Assembly: GCA_024233085.1 (NCBI GenBank)
Contig: JACKQC010000021.1
Span: 1-64,000, forward strand
Length of the DNA stretch: 64,000 nucleotides
Origin: Akkermansiaceae bacterium
Lineage (GTDB): Bacteria > Verrucomicrobiota > Verrucomicrobiia > Verrucomicrobiales > DEV007
Direction: 5' to 3'
The notes under the pieces are model-generated. The model made no database searches and was not told the origin of the DNA. It worked only from the letters and a program-made list of their open reading frames with translations. Each line of letters starts with the position of its first letter. Within the stretch, counting starts at the first letter, position 1. Both the position numbers and the translations under genes were made by a program. This document shows, in pieces, positions 52,601-61,504 of the stretch.

Positions 52601-52641
52601 GACCCAACAGGGTTAGGTCGGTGAGTCAACCCTGTCGGGTC
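52601..52641. repeat. 41-bp palindromic element, copy 5, at a gene end
   Basis: GACCCAACAGGGTTAGGTC, then GGT, then GAGTCAACCCTGTCGGGTC. It overlaps the stop codon of trmD and lies 76-116 nt upstream of the propeller gene start on the same strand. Confidence 0.95.
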
Positions 52642-53342
52642 GGCGGCTTTTCGGCCAGCAAATCGGGCCGGATCGCGCGGGTGCGCTCGAGGGCCTTTTC
52701 CCGTCTCCAGGCCTCGATGCGCGCGTGGTGTCCGGAAAGCAGAACCTCCGGGACGGCCATCCCCTCGAACTCGGCCGGACGCGTGTAGTGCGGCGCTTCC
52801 AGCAAGGGAGGGCCGCCCTCCGCCGGCTCCGAAAAAGACTCGACTTCGGACGACGCGTCGTCGCCCAACACCCCGGGCAACAGGCGCACGATGGCGTCGG
52901 TGACGACGGCGGCGGCGAGGGAGCCGTTGGTCAGCACGTAGTCGCCGATCGAGATTTCCTCGTCCGCCAGCGCCTCGACGACGCGATGATCGACGCCCTC
53001 GTAATGCCCGCAGAGGAGGATCAGGTGTTCCTCCCGGGAGAGCCTCCGGGCATCCTCCTGGCGGAAGGGACGGCCCTGCGGCGTCATCAGCAGCACGCGG
53101 GCGCCGGGGGAGTCGCGTTTCAGGTCGCGAACGGCCTCGAAGAAGGGTTGCGGCTTCATCACCATGCCCGGCCCCCCGCCATAGGGCACGTCGTCGACCT
53201 GACGATGGCGGTCGTGGGTCCAGTCGCGCAGATCGTGGGCCGCGATCTCGACGAGCCCGTTCTCCCGCGCGCGCCCGACGATGCTCTCGCTCAGCGGAGC
53301 GAGGCAGAGACGCGGAAATATCGTGACCAGATCGATCTTCAT
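52626..53342 (-). CDS. trmD: tRNA (guanine37-N1)-methyltransferase
   Basis: 238 residues from the ATG at 53340-53342; E. coli TrmD is about 255. The SPOUT knot is intact: ILLCGHYEGVDHRVVEALADEE and SIGDYVLTNGSLAAAVVTDA, plus GGGPGMVMKP near the front and VPEVLLSGHHARIEAWRREKALERT near the end. It methylates N1 of G37 in tRNAs reading CNN codons, using S-adenosylmethionine. Its usual partners rpsP, rimM and rplS are absent nearby. The last residues (TRQG) and the stop codon lie in the 41-bp repeat. Confidence 0.95.
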   Translation of the reverse strand: MKIDLVTIFPRLCLAPLSESIVGRARENGLVEIAAHDLRDWTHDRHRQVDDVPYGGGPGMVMKPQPFFEAVRDLKRDSPGARVLLMTPQGRPFRQEDARRLSREEHLILLCGHYEGVDHRVVEALADEEISIGDYVLTNGSLAAAVVTDAIVRLLPGVLGDDASSEVESFSEPAEGGPPLLEAPHYTRPAEFEGMAVPEVLLSGHHARIEAWRREKALERTRAIRPDLLAEKPPTRQG

Positions 53343-53465
53343 CGGGCGGTTGCGACCACGTTCGGGCATTCGAGGGCAAATTCAATTCCGCCGGCAAGGT
53401 TCGCGCGGGTGGCGAATCGGCGTTGAAAAACCGCGGGAATCGCTGATGCTTGACGCGAGTTAGCC

Positions 53466-54677
53466 ATGAAAACGCACGCATTCAATTCGCGGCGGCGGCG
53501 GGAGTTTCCCGCGCTATCCCCGCGGGGAATCGCCCGTGTCGCCGGCTTTTCAGTCGCGATGGCGATCGGGATTTTCTCCGCCCCGCTGACTTCCGCCCAG
53601 GAGGCGGTCGCGCCTGTCGACGAACTCGCCGTCAAGGAACAGATCAATCGCTCCCGCGCCGAGGCCGAACGCCAGCGCGCCCTGGCGGAGGCGCGGGAAC
53701 TCCGCGAAGCCAAGCAGCGCGCCGGCATGGTGTCGGGCGGGACGGCGCCCAGAGGCTACACCCGGGAGCAAATCGCGGCGTGGCGGGACCTTCAGAGCAA
53801 CATCAAGGTGTCCGAAAAACCGGACACTCCCGCCTCCGCCCCCATTCAAAACGCCACGACTCCGCCTCCACCGCCCCCCGCGCCGGACCCGAACCGGATT
53901 CCGCCCCCTCCCATGCCCGCGGCCGCGCCGGGACCGCTTCCGCCGTCGGGCGACGATTTTCTGGGACCGGGAGAATCGATCACATCCGCCGCCGCGCCGA
54001 TCCTCCCCCCGGCTCCGGCGGCCACGGAATCCGCGCCGATCGCCCCGATCGACGCCCCGGTGGCCGAATCCGCTCCGGCCATCGAGACCTCCCCGGCCGT
54101 GGTCGCCGTCGAGGAACCGAAAAAGAAAGGTTTTCTGGGTAACCTGATCGGCCGCATCGTTCCCGGTGGCGGCGATTCGGAGGGACGCGAACGCGAAAAA
54201 GGCGGCGGTGGCGGCTTGTTTGGCCGGAAAAAAGACCGCCAATCGCCGGCGCCGGCTCCCGCCATCGGGTCGGCCGAGGTGATTCCGCCACCGGACATTC
54301 CGGCGGAAATGCTGATCCGCGACACGCCGCCGCCTCCCGGCGTTGCTCCCGACACCTCCCAGTCCGCCGCGATTCCTCCGATGTCTCCGTCGCCTCCCGC
54401 GCCGGCGGTGGCGACGACAGGCGGACCGGTGGAGGCGGGGAGCGCGTCCTTTGTGATCGTCAACGCGGAAGGCGGGGCGCTTTTTCGTGTCCAGGGAGGT
54501 ACCGAGACCGCGAATCTGCCGGCCGGGACGGTCATGCGCGCCGCGGCCCGGCATGGGGCGAGCCTCGAGGTCGAGCTTGCGAACGGCCGGCGGGGATTTG
54601 TCGAGGCGCGGATGGTTCGCGAGGCGCGGTTCGACGAGGCGGTCGGCTTTTACGCCGAAGGCGGCGGCCAACCGTGA
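53466..54677 (+). CDS. Secreted Pro-rich protein with C-terminal SH3-like domain
   Basis: 403 residues. A basic start (SRRRREF) and a hydrophobic segment (VAGFSVAMAIGIFSAPL) form a signal peptide or anchor, then a charged coiled-coil-like stretch (QINRSRAEAERQRALAEAREL). A long Pro/Ala linker follows, and a short basic Gly-rich patch near residue 225. From about 315 a bacterial SH3-like fold is visible (GGALFRVQGGTETANLPAGTVMRAAARHG, then LELANGRRGFVEARMV). Such domains bind cell-wall peptides. The promoter shares the gap with trmD. The gene is convergent with the second DUF2238 gene. Confidence 0.6.
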   Translation: MKTHAFNSRRRREFPALSPRGIARVAGFSVAMAIGIFSAPLTSAQEAVAPVDELAVKEQINRSRAEAERQRALAEARELREAKQRAGMVSGGTAPRGYTREQIAAWRDLQSNIKVSEKPDTPASAPIQNATTPPPPPPAPDPNRIPPPPMPAAAPGPLPPSGDDFLGPGESITSAAAPILPPAPAATESAPIAPIDAPVAESAPAIETSPAVVAVEEPKKKGFLGNLIGRIVPGGGDSEGREREKGGGGGLFGRKKDRQSPAPAPAIGSAEVIPPPDIPAEMLIRDTPPPPGVAPDTSQSAAIPPMSPSPPAPAVATTGGPVEAGSASFVIVNAEGGALFRVQGGTETANLPAGTVMRAAARHGASLEVELANGRRGFVEARMVREARFDEAVGFYAEGGGQP

Positions 54678-54684
54678 CGCGGGG

Positions 54685-55320
54685 TCAATCCCGGGCGCAT
54701 CGGGCGGCCGCCCGGATGACCACTCCGGCGATGACACAGCCGACGAGGTTCGACACGAGATCCCAGCCCGTGTTTTCGTAGCCGCCGACGTTGGTGTTCG
54801 GCAGCGACAGGGTGGCGAAAAATTCGATGACCTCGTTGAGCGCGCCGAAGCCCATCCCGGCGGCGCCGCACAACACGAGCAGGCCAAAGGTCGGGCGCGG
54901 AGGGACTCCGGAGGGATCGCGCAGGGTGGTGCGGAGGATATGCCAGCACATCCAGGTCGTGATGCCGAAGCCGTAGGCGTGGACGACTTGATCGTATTTC
55001 AGACGGTTCGGGATCAGCCACCAACTGTAAAGCACCCGCTGATCCCCGTTGAAAGGCACGCCCTCGGGCAGCGGCACCAGGCCTCCCGCCATGTGCAGCA
55101 GGCCCCAGATCGTCAATCCCCACAAAATGCCGCCGGTCAGGGCCACCCGGCGATGCACGTGGAGGATCGCGCCGATCAGGATCAGCATGACGACGATGTA
55201 GAAAACGAACTCGCCGTTTCCCCGCAGGCTCGAAACGATCGCGGAGATGGCCAGATAGGCCGAGGTGAAAAGGCCCAGCGCCATCAGGCGGGGCGCGGCG
55301 GCGGGGGACGGTTCGTTCAT
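54685..55320 (-). CDS. DUF2238-like membrane protein, second copy
   Basis: 211 residues from the ATG at 55318-55320. Six membrane helices by eye. Shared with the protein at 35908-36642 are YDQVVHAYGFGITTW (YDxxxHxxxG) and EVIEFFATLSL followed by YENTGWDLVSNLVG (the ExxE...WDxxxD-like C-terminal motif). Overall similarity is low, so the two are distant members of one fold family. Function unknown. It lies between two plus-strand genes and reaches the SH3-like gene stop to within 7 nt, so the pair is convergent. Confidence 0.6.
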   Translation of the reverse strand: MNEPSPAAAPRLMALGLFTSAYLAISAIVSSLRGNGEFVFYIVVMLILIGAILHVHRRVALTGGILWGLTIWGLLHMAGGLVPLPEGVPFNGDQRVLYSWWLIPNRLKYDQVVHAYGFGITTWMCWHILRTTLRDPSGVPPRPTFGLLVLCGAAGMGFGALNEVIEFFATLSLPNTNVGGYENTGWDLVSNLVGCVIAGVVIRAAARCARD

Positions 55321-55468
55321 GCCGGGTGACGGCCACAGTACCGGGATTTTCGCCGAATGTCGAACGGGTGCGCGCTCGAAATTGGCGGGAACGCGCGATG
55401 GCCGATCGGACGGTGTCCCGGGAGAATCGGTCGCGTTCGCCTCCGGCAACCTTCTTTCCGAACTCGCC

Positions 55469-58400
55469 ATGAATCCGCCCGTGCTCTCCCGAAGCTTCGC
55501 CCTCGCCGCCGCCGCCGCGCTGATCCTGACTCCCTTGTCGGGCCAGGAGAAAAAGGATCCGGTTCAGGCCCGGGAGCGCCCGGTCACGTCGGCGGGAACG
55601 CACGTGCCGGTTCCGCTGGGGCCGGCGGCCAACGACGGGAGCGGGCTGGCGTTTCCGGACCGCTTCGTCACCGTCGGCGGCATTCCTTTCGACCTCACCG
55701 GAGACTCCGGGGCGGACAATCTTTTTCTTCACGAAGCCTGCTGGCCAAAATGGAGCGAGGATCCGAGCCGCTACTACGCGGACTACGATTCAGCGCCCGC
55801 GACGCCGGGCGATCCGCTGCGTCCGTTTTTCCGGGTCCCGGTGACCGACTACCAGGCGGTGTATCTGCTGGCGACGGCCGAGGACGACGAGGCGTTTTCG
55901 CAAACGGTAAGTCTGCGGATCGGCGCCTTCGACGGGCCGCGGCGCACGACGATTCACGATTTTTCCGCCGAGGTTCCCCGTCGGCACGGTCGTCGAACCG
56001 CGCAGACGGTCCTCGAAATACCCGCGGGCGGGGAGGCCGGGAAACTGTATCTGGTGCGTGTCCCCCTGGGAAAGGCGATCGCGCAGGACTTTGCCTCGGA
56101 ATGGGCGCTCGATGTCGAGGTGACCAAGGAACTGCGACTGGCGGTCCGGCGGCCGGATCCGAACCGCTATCTCATTCGTCCGCTGGGCCCGCCGAGCGGC
56201 GTTCACATCCACGGGATCACCTTCGCCCGCAGCGAGGTGCAGATGCGGGTGACGAGCGCCGAAAAGGGCCACGTTTTCAACCAGCCGGCGGTGCCGACCT
56301 TCCATGTTTCACTGGAAAACGTGGAGCGGCGCAAGATTCCCCTCGTCATCGAGGCGGAGGCGACCGATGCGCGCGGAGAAAAAACGGTCGTGATCTCGGA
56401 CGAACTGGTGCTCGATCCCTATCGCCGCCTGGAGCGGGACCTCTCGCTGCCGGTGCCGAATCGGGGGTGGCACCGGTTGACGGTCAGCCTCAAGCGTGGG
56501 CGGACCGTGCTGCTTCGGCGCGAGACGAGCTTCGCGGTGTTGCCGCCCGACACGCGACGGCATCGCGAGACTTCGCCCTTCGGCACCTGGGATTTCGGAG
56601 GGGCGCACTTCACGGCCCGCGAGGCGGACGATGTCGGTCCCCTGTATGCGAAAGCGGGGCTGCGATACGGGATGTTCCCGTTTTCCGCCGAAGAACGGAG
56701 GCGCCACGGCGTGCTCGCCGGAAATGAGCCGAGATCGGCCGATCTGCTGGCCGGAAAGCTGGAGGAGGATCCGGACTTTCCGCAAAACGTGCTGATCTTT
56801 CACGAAAACGCGATCTCGGGCCCCCACATCATGCGGACGCCGGACGTTTTCACCGGGCGCGGACCCTACGCCTTCGACGAGAAGGAAAAGGAGAAATTCG
56901 ACCAACTGTGGGAGGAGGCGCACGCCGCGGCCCGCGAGGTTCGGGAGCGCTTTCCGGACGCGAAGATCAAGTTCGGCAACGGGAACCCCCACCTGCTCGA
57001 GGAGTTCCTGCGGCGAAAATTTCCCAAGGAATTGTTCGACGCCCGAGGCAACGAGGCGGGCTCCTTCATGCGCCCGCCGGAGACCCAGCCGCTCGACTTC
57101 GTCTCCAACAACGCGGGATTGTGGATGGACCGGCAGATTCTCGACCATTACGGATACGCCGACAAACCCGTCTGGCAGTGCTACGAGATCACCTACCCGA
57201 GCACCAATCCCGGAAATCTCTCGGAGCGGACCCAGGCGGCTTATTTGGTGCGCCACGCGATGCACTCCCTCGCCTGGGGCGTCCCGGTCATCCGGCAGGG
57301 CTGCATCTGCGATGTGGGGAATTCGTACTATTACAGCAACTGGGGCGCGACCGGCTTTTGCCACGCGTTTCCGGAACTCAATCCCAAGCCGGCCTACGTC
57401 GCCATCGCCACCCTGACCTGGCAGCTCGACGGCGCGGCCCACACCCGGACGCTCGACACCGGTTCGCCCACGACCTACGCGATGGAGTTCAAAAAGGCCG
57501 GCGACGAGGGCTTTGTCACCGTGCTGTGGACAATCCGCGGGCGGCGGAGCGCGCGGCTCGACTGCCCGGGCGGCATCGCCGGCGCGGTCGATCTGGCGGG
57601 GAACGCGACATCCGCGGAACCGACGCTTCTTCTTTCGCCGGAACCGGTCTTTGTCAGCACGCCGAAACCCGTCACGGCGATCGCCCTCGACCCGGCGGAG
57701 TATGCGCCGATGCCCCAAGGAAAGGCGTCGAAACTTTCGAGCCTCTCCCGCCTGGCGGAGTGGGAACTTGAGGCGGATCGCGATGCGGTGCTGGAAAACC
57801 ACAACTTCGAAAATCCGCGCCGGAAAGGCGGTCTCGACCTGGCCGAAACGGCCGAGTTCGAGGGCGAAAAGGCGGTCCTGTCCGTGTCCCCGGTTTTTCC
57901 CGGGGAAGGTTCCGCCCACTTGCCCATCTATGCCGCGCTGAAGTCGAAGAAGCCCGAAGGCATTCCCGTTCCGGGCGAGCCGACGGAGATTGGTCTCAAA
58001 ATCAACGGAAACGGCGGCTGGGGACGGGTGATTTTCGAGATGACGGACGCCTCGGGACAGGTCTGGACATCGATCGGCGCCGCGCAGGCGGGGGATCCGC
58101 CGAGGTGGATGGAGGACTGGATGAGCCCGGAGGAACTGGCGCGGATGGGCGCCGTCTCGGTCGGAGACTGGAACACCAACGATTCCTGGCAGCGCAGCCG
58201 GATCAACTTCGAAGGATGGCGTTTCCTGCGTTTTCCGCTTCCCGGCAACTATCCCGGCGAGGGATATCACTGGCCCTACTCGAGCCAATGGCGCCACACC
58301 GGGGACGGAGTCGTGCATTATCCGCTGAGTTTCCGGCGGCTGGTGTTCGAGTTTCCGGAGAAAATACTCCACGGCACCGAGACACGGACCGTGCCGCGCC

Positions 58401-58477
58401 GGGAGATTTACCTGAAAGACTTGATGGTGACCTATCGGCCTCCCGCGGAGGCGTTTGTGGCCGAGGAATTGGATTAG
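55469..58477 (+). CDS. Large secreted protein with glycoside-hydrolase-like central domain
   Basis: 1002 residues from the ATG at 55469, with a signal peptide (FALAAAAALILTPLSG). The first 350 residues are beta-rich with repeated strand motifs. From about 360 a TIM-barrel-like part follows: FGTWDFGGAHFTAREADD, LYAKAGLRYGMFPF, LIFHENAISGPHI with an acid, KIKFGNGNP and VWQCYEITYP. It may be a clan A glycoside hydrolase with candidate catalytic Glu in HENAI and in CYEIT, though this is only inference. The C-terminal part has carbohydrate-binding-like strands. I do not recognise a specific family. Confidence 0.6.
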   Translation: MNPPVLSRSFALAAAAALILTPLSGQEKKDPVQARERPVTSAGTHVPVPLGPAANDGSGLAFPDRFVTVGGIPFDLTGDSGADNLFLHEACWPKWSEDPSRYYADYDSAPATPGDPLRPFFRVPVTDYQAVYLLATAEDDEAFSQTVSLRIGAFDGPRRTTIHDFSAEVPRRHGRRTAQTVLEIPAGGEAGKLYLVRVPLGKAIAQDFASEWALDVEVTKELRLAVRRPDPNRYLIRPLGPPSGVHIHGITFARSEVQMRVTSAEKGHVFNQPAVPTFHVSLENVERRKIPLVIEAEATDARGEKTVVISDELVLDPYRRLERDLSLPVPNRGWHRLTVSLKRGRTVLLRRETSFAVLPPDTRRHRETSPFGTWDFGGAHFTAREADDVGPLYAKAGLRYGMFPFSAEERRRHGVLAGNEPRSADLLAGKLEEDPDFPQNVLIFHENAISGPHIMRTPDVFTGRGPYAFDEKEKEKFDQLWEEAHAAAREVRERFPDAKIKFGNGNPHLLEEFLRRKFPKELFDARGNEAGSFMRPPETQPLDFVSNNAGLWMDRQILDHYGYADKPVWQCYEITYPSTNPGNLSERTQAAYLVRHAMHSLAWGVPVIRQGCICDVGNSYYYSNWGATGFCHAFPELNPKPAYVAIATLTWQLDGAAHTRTLDTGSPTTYAMEFKKAGDEGFVTVLWTIRGRRSARLDCPGGIAGAVDLAGNATSAEPTLLLSPEPVFVSTPKPVTAIALDPAEYAPMPQGKASKLSSLSRLAEWELEADRDAVLENHNFENPRRKGGLDLAETAEFEGEKAVLSVSPVFPGEGSAHLPIYAALKSKKPEGIPVPGEPTEIGLKINGNGGWGRVIFEMTDASGQVWTSIGAAQAGDPPRWMEDWMSPEELARMGAVSVGDWNTNDSWQRSRINFEGWRFLRFPLPGNYPGEGYHWPYSSQWRHTGDGVVHYPLSFRRLVFEFPEKILHGTETRTVPRREIYLKDLMVTYRPPAEAFVAEELD

Positions 58478-58482
58478 AGAGC

Positions 58483-58545
58483 GACCCAACAGGGTTGAGT
58501 CTCCCACCCAACCCTGTTGGGTCGAGAATTCGACAGGGTTGAGTC
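58483..58545. repeat. 41-bp palindromic element, copy 6, with an extra half-site
   Basis: Full element 58483-58523 (arm GACCCAACAGGGTTGAGTC, centre TCC, arm CACCCAACCCTGTTGGGTC) plus a half-site near 58529-58545. It lies 6 nt after the preceding stop codon and before the ABC-F gene, on the same strand. Confidence 0.9.
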
Positions 58546-58581
58546 GGGGCGGGGAACCGCTACATTCGCGCGCTCCGCACC

Positions 58582-60498
58582 ATGGCAATTTCCGTCTCAA
58601 CTCCGGGCGACGCGCTTTTCTCGGCGTCCGACCTTCGGCTCTCCTTTGGGAATCAGGCGATTCTCGACGGGGCGACCCTCGCCGTTTGTCCGGGAGAGAA
58701 GGTCGGGCTGGTCGGCCGCAACGGCTGCGGCAAGTCGAGTTTCCTGCGCATTGTCGCGGGCGAGGAGGCGGCGGACGACGGGGTGATCTCGAGAAAGCAG
58801 GGACTCGCGGCGGGATATCTGCCCCAGGAATTTCAACTCGACGAGGGCGCCTGTGTGCTGGAAAACATCCGCGCCGGGGCGGCGGAGCTGATCGGCGCGA
58901 TCGATCGATACGAGCATGGGAGCGGGCTGGGATCGGCGGAGATGGACCGGCTGCACGCCCAGATCGATCATGCCGACGGATGGAACCTGGAGGCCCGGAT
59001 CGAGATCCTGATGCGCGAGCTGTCGGCGCCGCCGGCGGATCGGGTGGTGCGCACGCTTTCCGGAGGCGAAAAGCGGCGCGTGGGTTTGTGCCGGGCCCTG
59101 GTGAGCCAGCCGGACCTGCTGGTGCTCGACGAGCCCACCAATCACCTCGACGCGGAGGCGATCGCGTGGCTGGAGACCTATCTGGCCGCGGCGGGGGGCG
59201 CCTGTCTTTTTGTCACCCATGACCGGTATTTTCTCGACCGGATCGCGACCCGGATCGTGGAGCTGGCCGGGGGGCGGTTTTTCTCGCACGAGGGAAACTA
59301 CAGCGACTACTTGATCGCCAAGGCGGAGCGCCAGGAGCGGGAGCAGGCGTCCGAGCGCAAGCGGCGGCGCTTTCTCGCCCGCGAAATCGAGTGGGTGCGC
59401 GCCGGGGTAAAGGCGCGGGGAACCAAGCAGCGCAGCCGGTTGGAAAACTATTACGCCGTGAAAGCGCGGCGATCGCCGGAGGCGGAACTGGATATGGAAC
59501 TGGTCATTCCGCCGCCCCCGAAGCTGGGAAACGTGGTCGTGAATCTGGAGGAGGCGGGCGTTTTCATGGAGAGGACGCCGCTTTTTCTGGGGCTGAATCT
59601 CGAATTTCGCGCCGGCGAATGCGTCGGGGTGGTGGGGCCGAACGGCGCGGGCAAAACCACGCTGTTGCGCGCGATCTTGGGCGAGCGGAGACCGGACGAG
59701 GGCGGGGTCGTCATCGGGAAGCGCACGGAATTCAACCACGCCGACCAGACCCGGCTGGAACTCGACGAGGACAAGAGCGTTCTCGACGAAGTGTCGCAGG
59801 GGGTCGAGTTCGTCCGATTCGGGGAGGAGACTCTCTCGGTGAGGGCTTACCTGAAGCGTTTTCTTTTCGCCGACGACCGGATCAACGACCGGGTCGGCAA
59901 CCTCTCCGGAGGCGAGAAAAATCGTGTGTTGCTGGCGAAAATCCTCCGGAGGGGAGGGAACTTCCTCGTGCTCGACGAGCCGACCAACGATCTCGACCTG
60001 CAGACGCTTCGAGTGCTGGAGGAGGCGCTGGTGGCCTTCGAGGGTACGTCGGTGGTGGTCAGCCACGATCGGTGGTTTCTCGATCGCGTCTGCGACCGCT
60101 TGATCGTTTTCGACGGAAAAGGCGGCGTCGAGGTGAGCGTGGGCAATTACTCCTACTTCCTCGAAAAACGTCGCGCCCGCGACGCGGCCTTCGGCGCCGC
60201 CAAACCCAAAACCCCGCGGCCGAAACGCCAGCGACCGGACGATGCCACGGATAAACCGCGCAAGCTGAAGTGGAAAGAGGCGCGCGAACTCGAGGGCATG
60301 GAAGCCGCCATTCTCGAGGCGGAAGGGGACATCGAGGAGTTGGAGCGATCCCTGAACGATCCGGCGTTTTACATCGAGAATGCCGTCCGGGCGCCCGCCA
60401 TGATCGAGGATCTGGAGCGCCGCCGCGAGGCGGTGAAAGCGCTCTATGACCGGTGGGAGGAACTGGAGGCGGTTCGAATTGCCTCCGAAGCTCGGTAG
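58582..60498 (+). CDS. ABC-F family ATPase, Uup-like
   Basis: 638 residues with two ABC modules and no membrane domain. Walker A motifs GRNGCGKSS near 49 and GPNGAGKTT near 353; signature motifs LSGGEKRRVGL and LSGGEKNRVLL; Walker B LLVLDEPTNHLD and FLVLDEPTNDLD; then THDRYFLD and SHDRWFLD. A basic interdomain linker (RKRRRFLAREIEWVRAGVKARGTKQ) and a charged coiled-coil C-terminus match Uup. Such ATPases act on ribosomes or branched DNA. It is convergent with the first small secreted gene, 20 nt away. I leave the symbol blank because ABC-F subtypes need a tree. Confidence 0.9.
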   Translation: MAISVSTPGDALFSASDLRLSFGNQAILDGATLAVCPGEKVGLVGRNGCGKSSFLRIVAGEEAADDGVISRKQGLAAGYLPQEFQLDEGACVLENIRAGAAELIGAIDRYEHGSGLGSAEMDRLHAQIDHADGWNLEARIEILMRELSAPPADRVVRTLSGGEKRRVGLCRALVSQPDLLVLDEPTNHLDAEAIAWLETYLAAAGGACLFVTHDRYFLDRIATRIVELAGGRFFSHEGNYSDYLIAKAERQEREQASERKRRRFLAREIEWVRAGVKARGTKQRSRLENYYAVKARRSPEAELDMELVIPPPPKLGNVVVNLEEAGVFMERTPLFLGLNLEFRAGECVGVVGPNGAGKTTLLRAILGERRPDEGGVVIGKRTEFNHADQTRLELDEDKSVLDEVSQGVEFVRFGEETLSVRAYLKRFLFADDRINDRVGNLSGGEKNRVLLAKILRRGGNFLVLDEPTNDLDLQTLRVLEEALVAFEGTSVVVSHDRWFLDRVCDRLIVFDGKGGVEVSVGNYSYFLEKRRARDAAFGAAKPKTPRPKRQRPDDATDKPRKLKWKEARELEGMEAAILEAEGDIEELERSLNDPAFYIENAVRAPAMIEDLERRREAVKALYDRWEELEAVRIASEAR

Positions 60499-60518
60499 GA
60501 ACGAGCCCGAGGGAGAAA

Positions 60519-60827
60519 TCAGTCGTCGCCTCCGCCGCCGAAAATCCGGGCGCGTTGCTCGGGAGTCAGACGGGCGAGCGTTTCGGCCAGGTTTTTCGCG
60601 TAGGCGGTGTAGCGTTTCGCGTCGCCGCCGCTGTCGGCCGCGCAGGCATTCGCGATGTCGCCGGCTTCGGGTTTCTCTCCCTTCTTGTACTTGCCGTAGG
60701 CGTGGGCATTGCCTTGGCCGTTGTTGGCGTTCCCGGACCCGGGAGACTCGCCCGCCCAGGCCGCCGCGGTGACATTCACCAGCAGCAGGACGGCGAGTCC
60801 TTTGGCGAGTTTAGTGGGCGTCTTCAT
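60519..60827 (-). CDS. Small secreted protein, family member A
   Basis: 102 residues from the ATG at 60825-60827. Signal peptide (AKGLAVLLLVNVTAAAWA), a Gly/Asn-rich spacer, then the family C-terminus: IANACAADSGG, YTAYAKNLAETLARLT, PEQRARIFGG. It diverges from members B and C in the N-terminal half and lacks their tryptophan-rich segment; it has one Cys in the mature part. The extension to 60878 adds 17 residues before the signal peptide and is rejected. It is on the minus strand, like B and C, and lies downstream of them. The function is unknown and I know no family with this signature. Confidence 0.7.
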   Translation of the reverse strand: MKTPTKLAKGLAVLLLVNVTAAAWAGESPGSGNANNGQGNAHAYGKYKKGEKPEAGDIANACAADSGGDAKRYTAYAKNLAETLARLTPEQRARIFGGGGDD

Positions 60828-61114
60828 CGTTTGAATGGGGTGATGAAAATAGAGTAGTAGAAATTTCAATAAAATCAAGAATTAATATCAAAAATAATCG
60901 CAATTGCATTTTTGAGGTATCAAAGCTCGGTGAAGAAGGGGTGAGGAAGGGTGAGTTGGCGGGGCGATCGAACTTCGCTCCGTGCATCAAAGACGGATCG
61001 AATCGGAATCGTGCCTCCCTGTCCGCGACCAATGCGGAACGGAAGTGGAGTGGGGAGAAACCCGCGGTGGCGCCTGCGAAAGCCTGGAGGAGCCGAGAGC
61101 GAGGCGGCGGAGGA

Positions 61115-61504
61115 TCAGTTGCCGCCGAAAACGCGGGCGCGTTGTTCCGGGGTGAGCTGCGCCAGGGTCAGAGCCAGATTTTCGCCGTAGCGGGTGTACT
61201 GGCTGGAGGCGTTGCCGGAATCGTTGGCGCAGGACTGGGCGATGGTGTTGGCGGGGGGTACCGTTTCGGTGCTTGTTCCGGTGGTGCCTGTTCCGCTGGT
61301 GTCGGTCGTGTCCGCCGGGGTGGTTCCGCCGCCGCTGCCTGTTCCAGTTGACGAATTGTCGCCGTTAAGTCCGGCGAGCCATTCCATAAAACCGCTCAAC
61401 CAATCCGAGAGCGAGCCGCACTGGGCTGGCTGCGCGCTGAAAAGCGTGAAGCAACAGATCAGCATCGAGATCTTCGCCAGGAATCTGTTGGGGTTGTGCT
61501 TCAT
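61115..61504 (-). CDS. Small secreted protein, family member B
   Basis: 129 residues from the ATG at 61502-61504. Signal peptide (ISMLICCFTLFSAQPAQC), then an amphipathic helix with two Trp (LSDWLSGFMEWLAGL), a Gly/Thr/Ser linker of about 40 residues, and the family C-terminus: IAQSCANDSGNASSQYTRY, GENLALTLAQLT, PEQRARVFGGN. One Cys lies at the signal-peptide end and one in the C-terminal motif. A possible ribosome-site hairpin precedes the ATG. Almost identical to member C outside the linker. Function unknown. Confidence 0.75.
   Translation of the reverse strand: MKHNPNRFLAKISMLICCFTLFSAQPAQCGSLSDWLSGFMEWLAGLNGDNSSTGTGSGGGTTPADTTDTSGTGTTGTSTETVPPANTIAQSCANDSGNASSQYTRYGENLALTLAQLTPEQRARVFGGN

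Noticed and set aside
60941..61351. A plus-strand open frame over member B
   Set aside because: Antisense to a gene with a signal peptide and a conserved C-terminus; its Gly/Val-rich content is a shadow of the linker.
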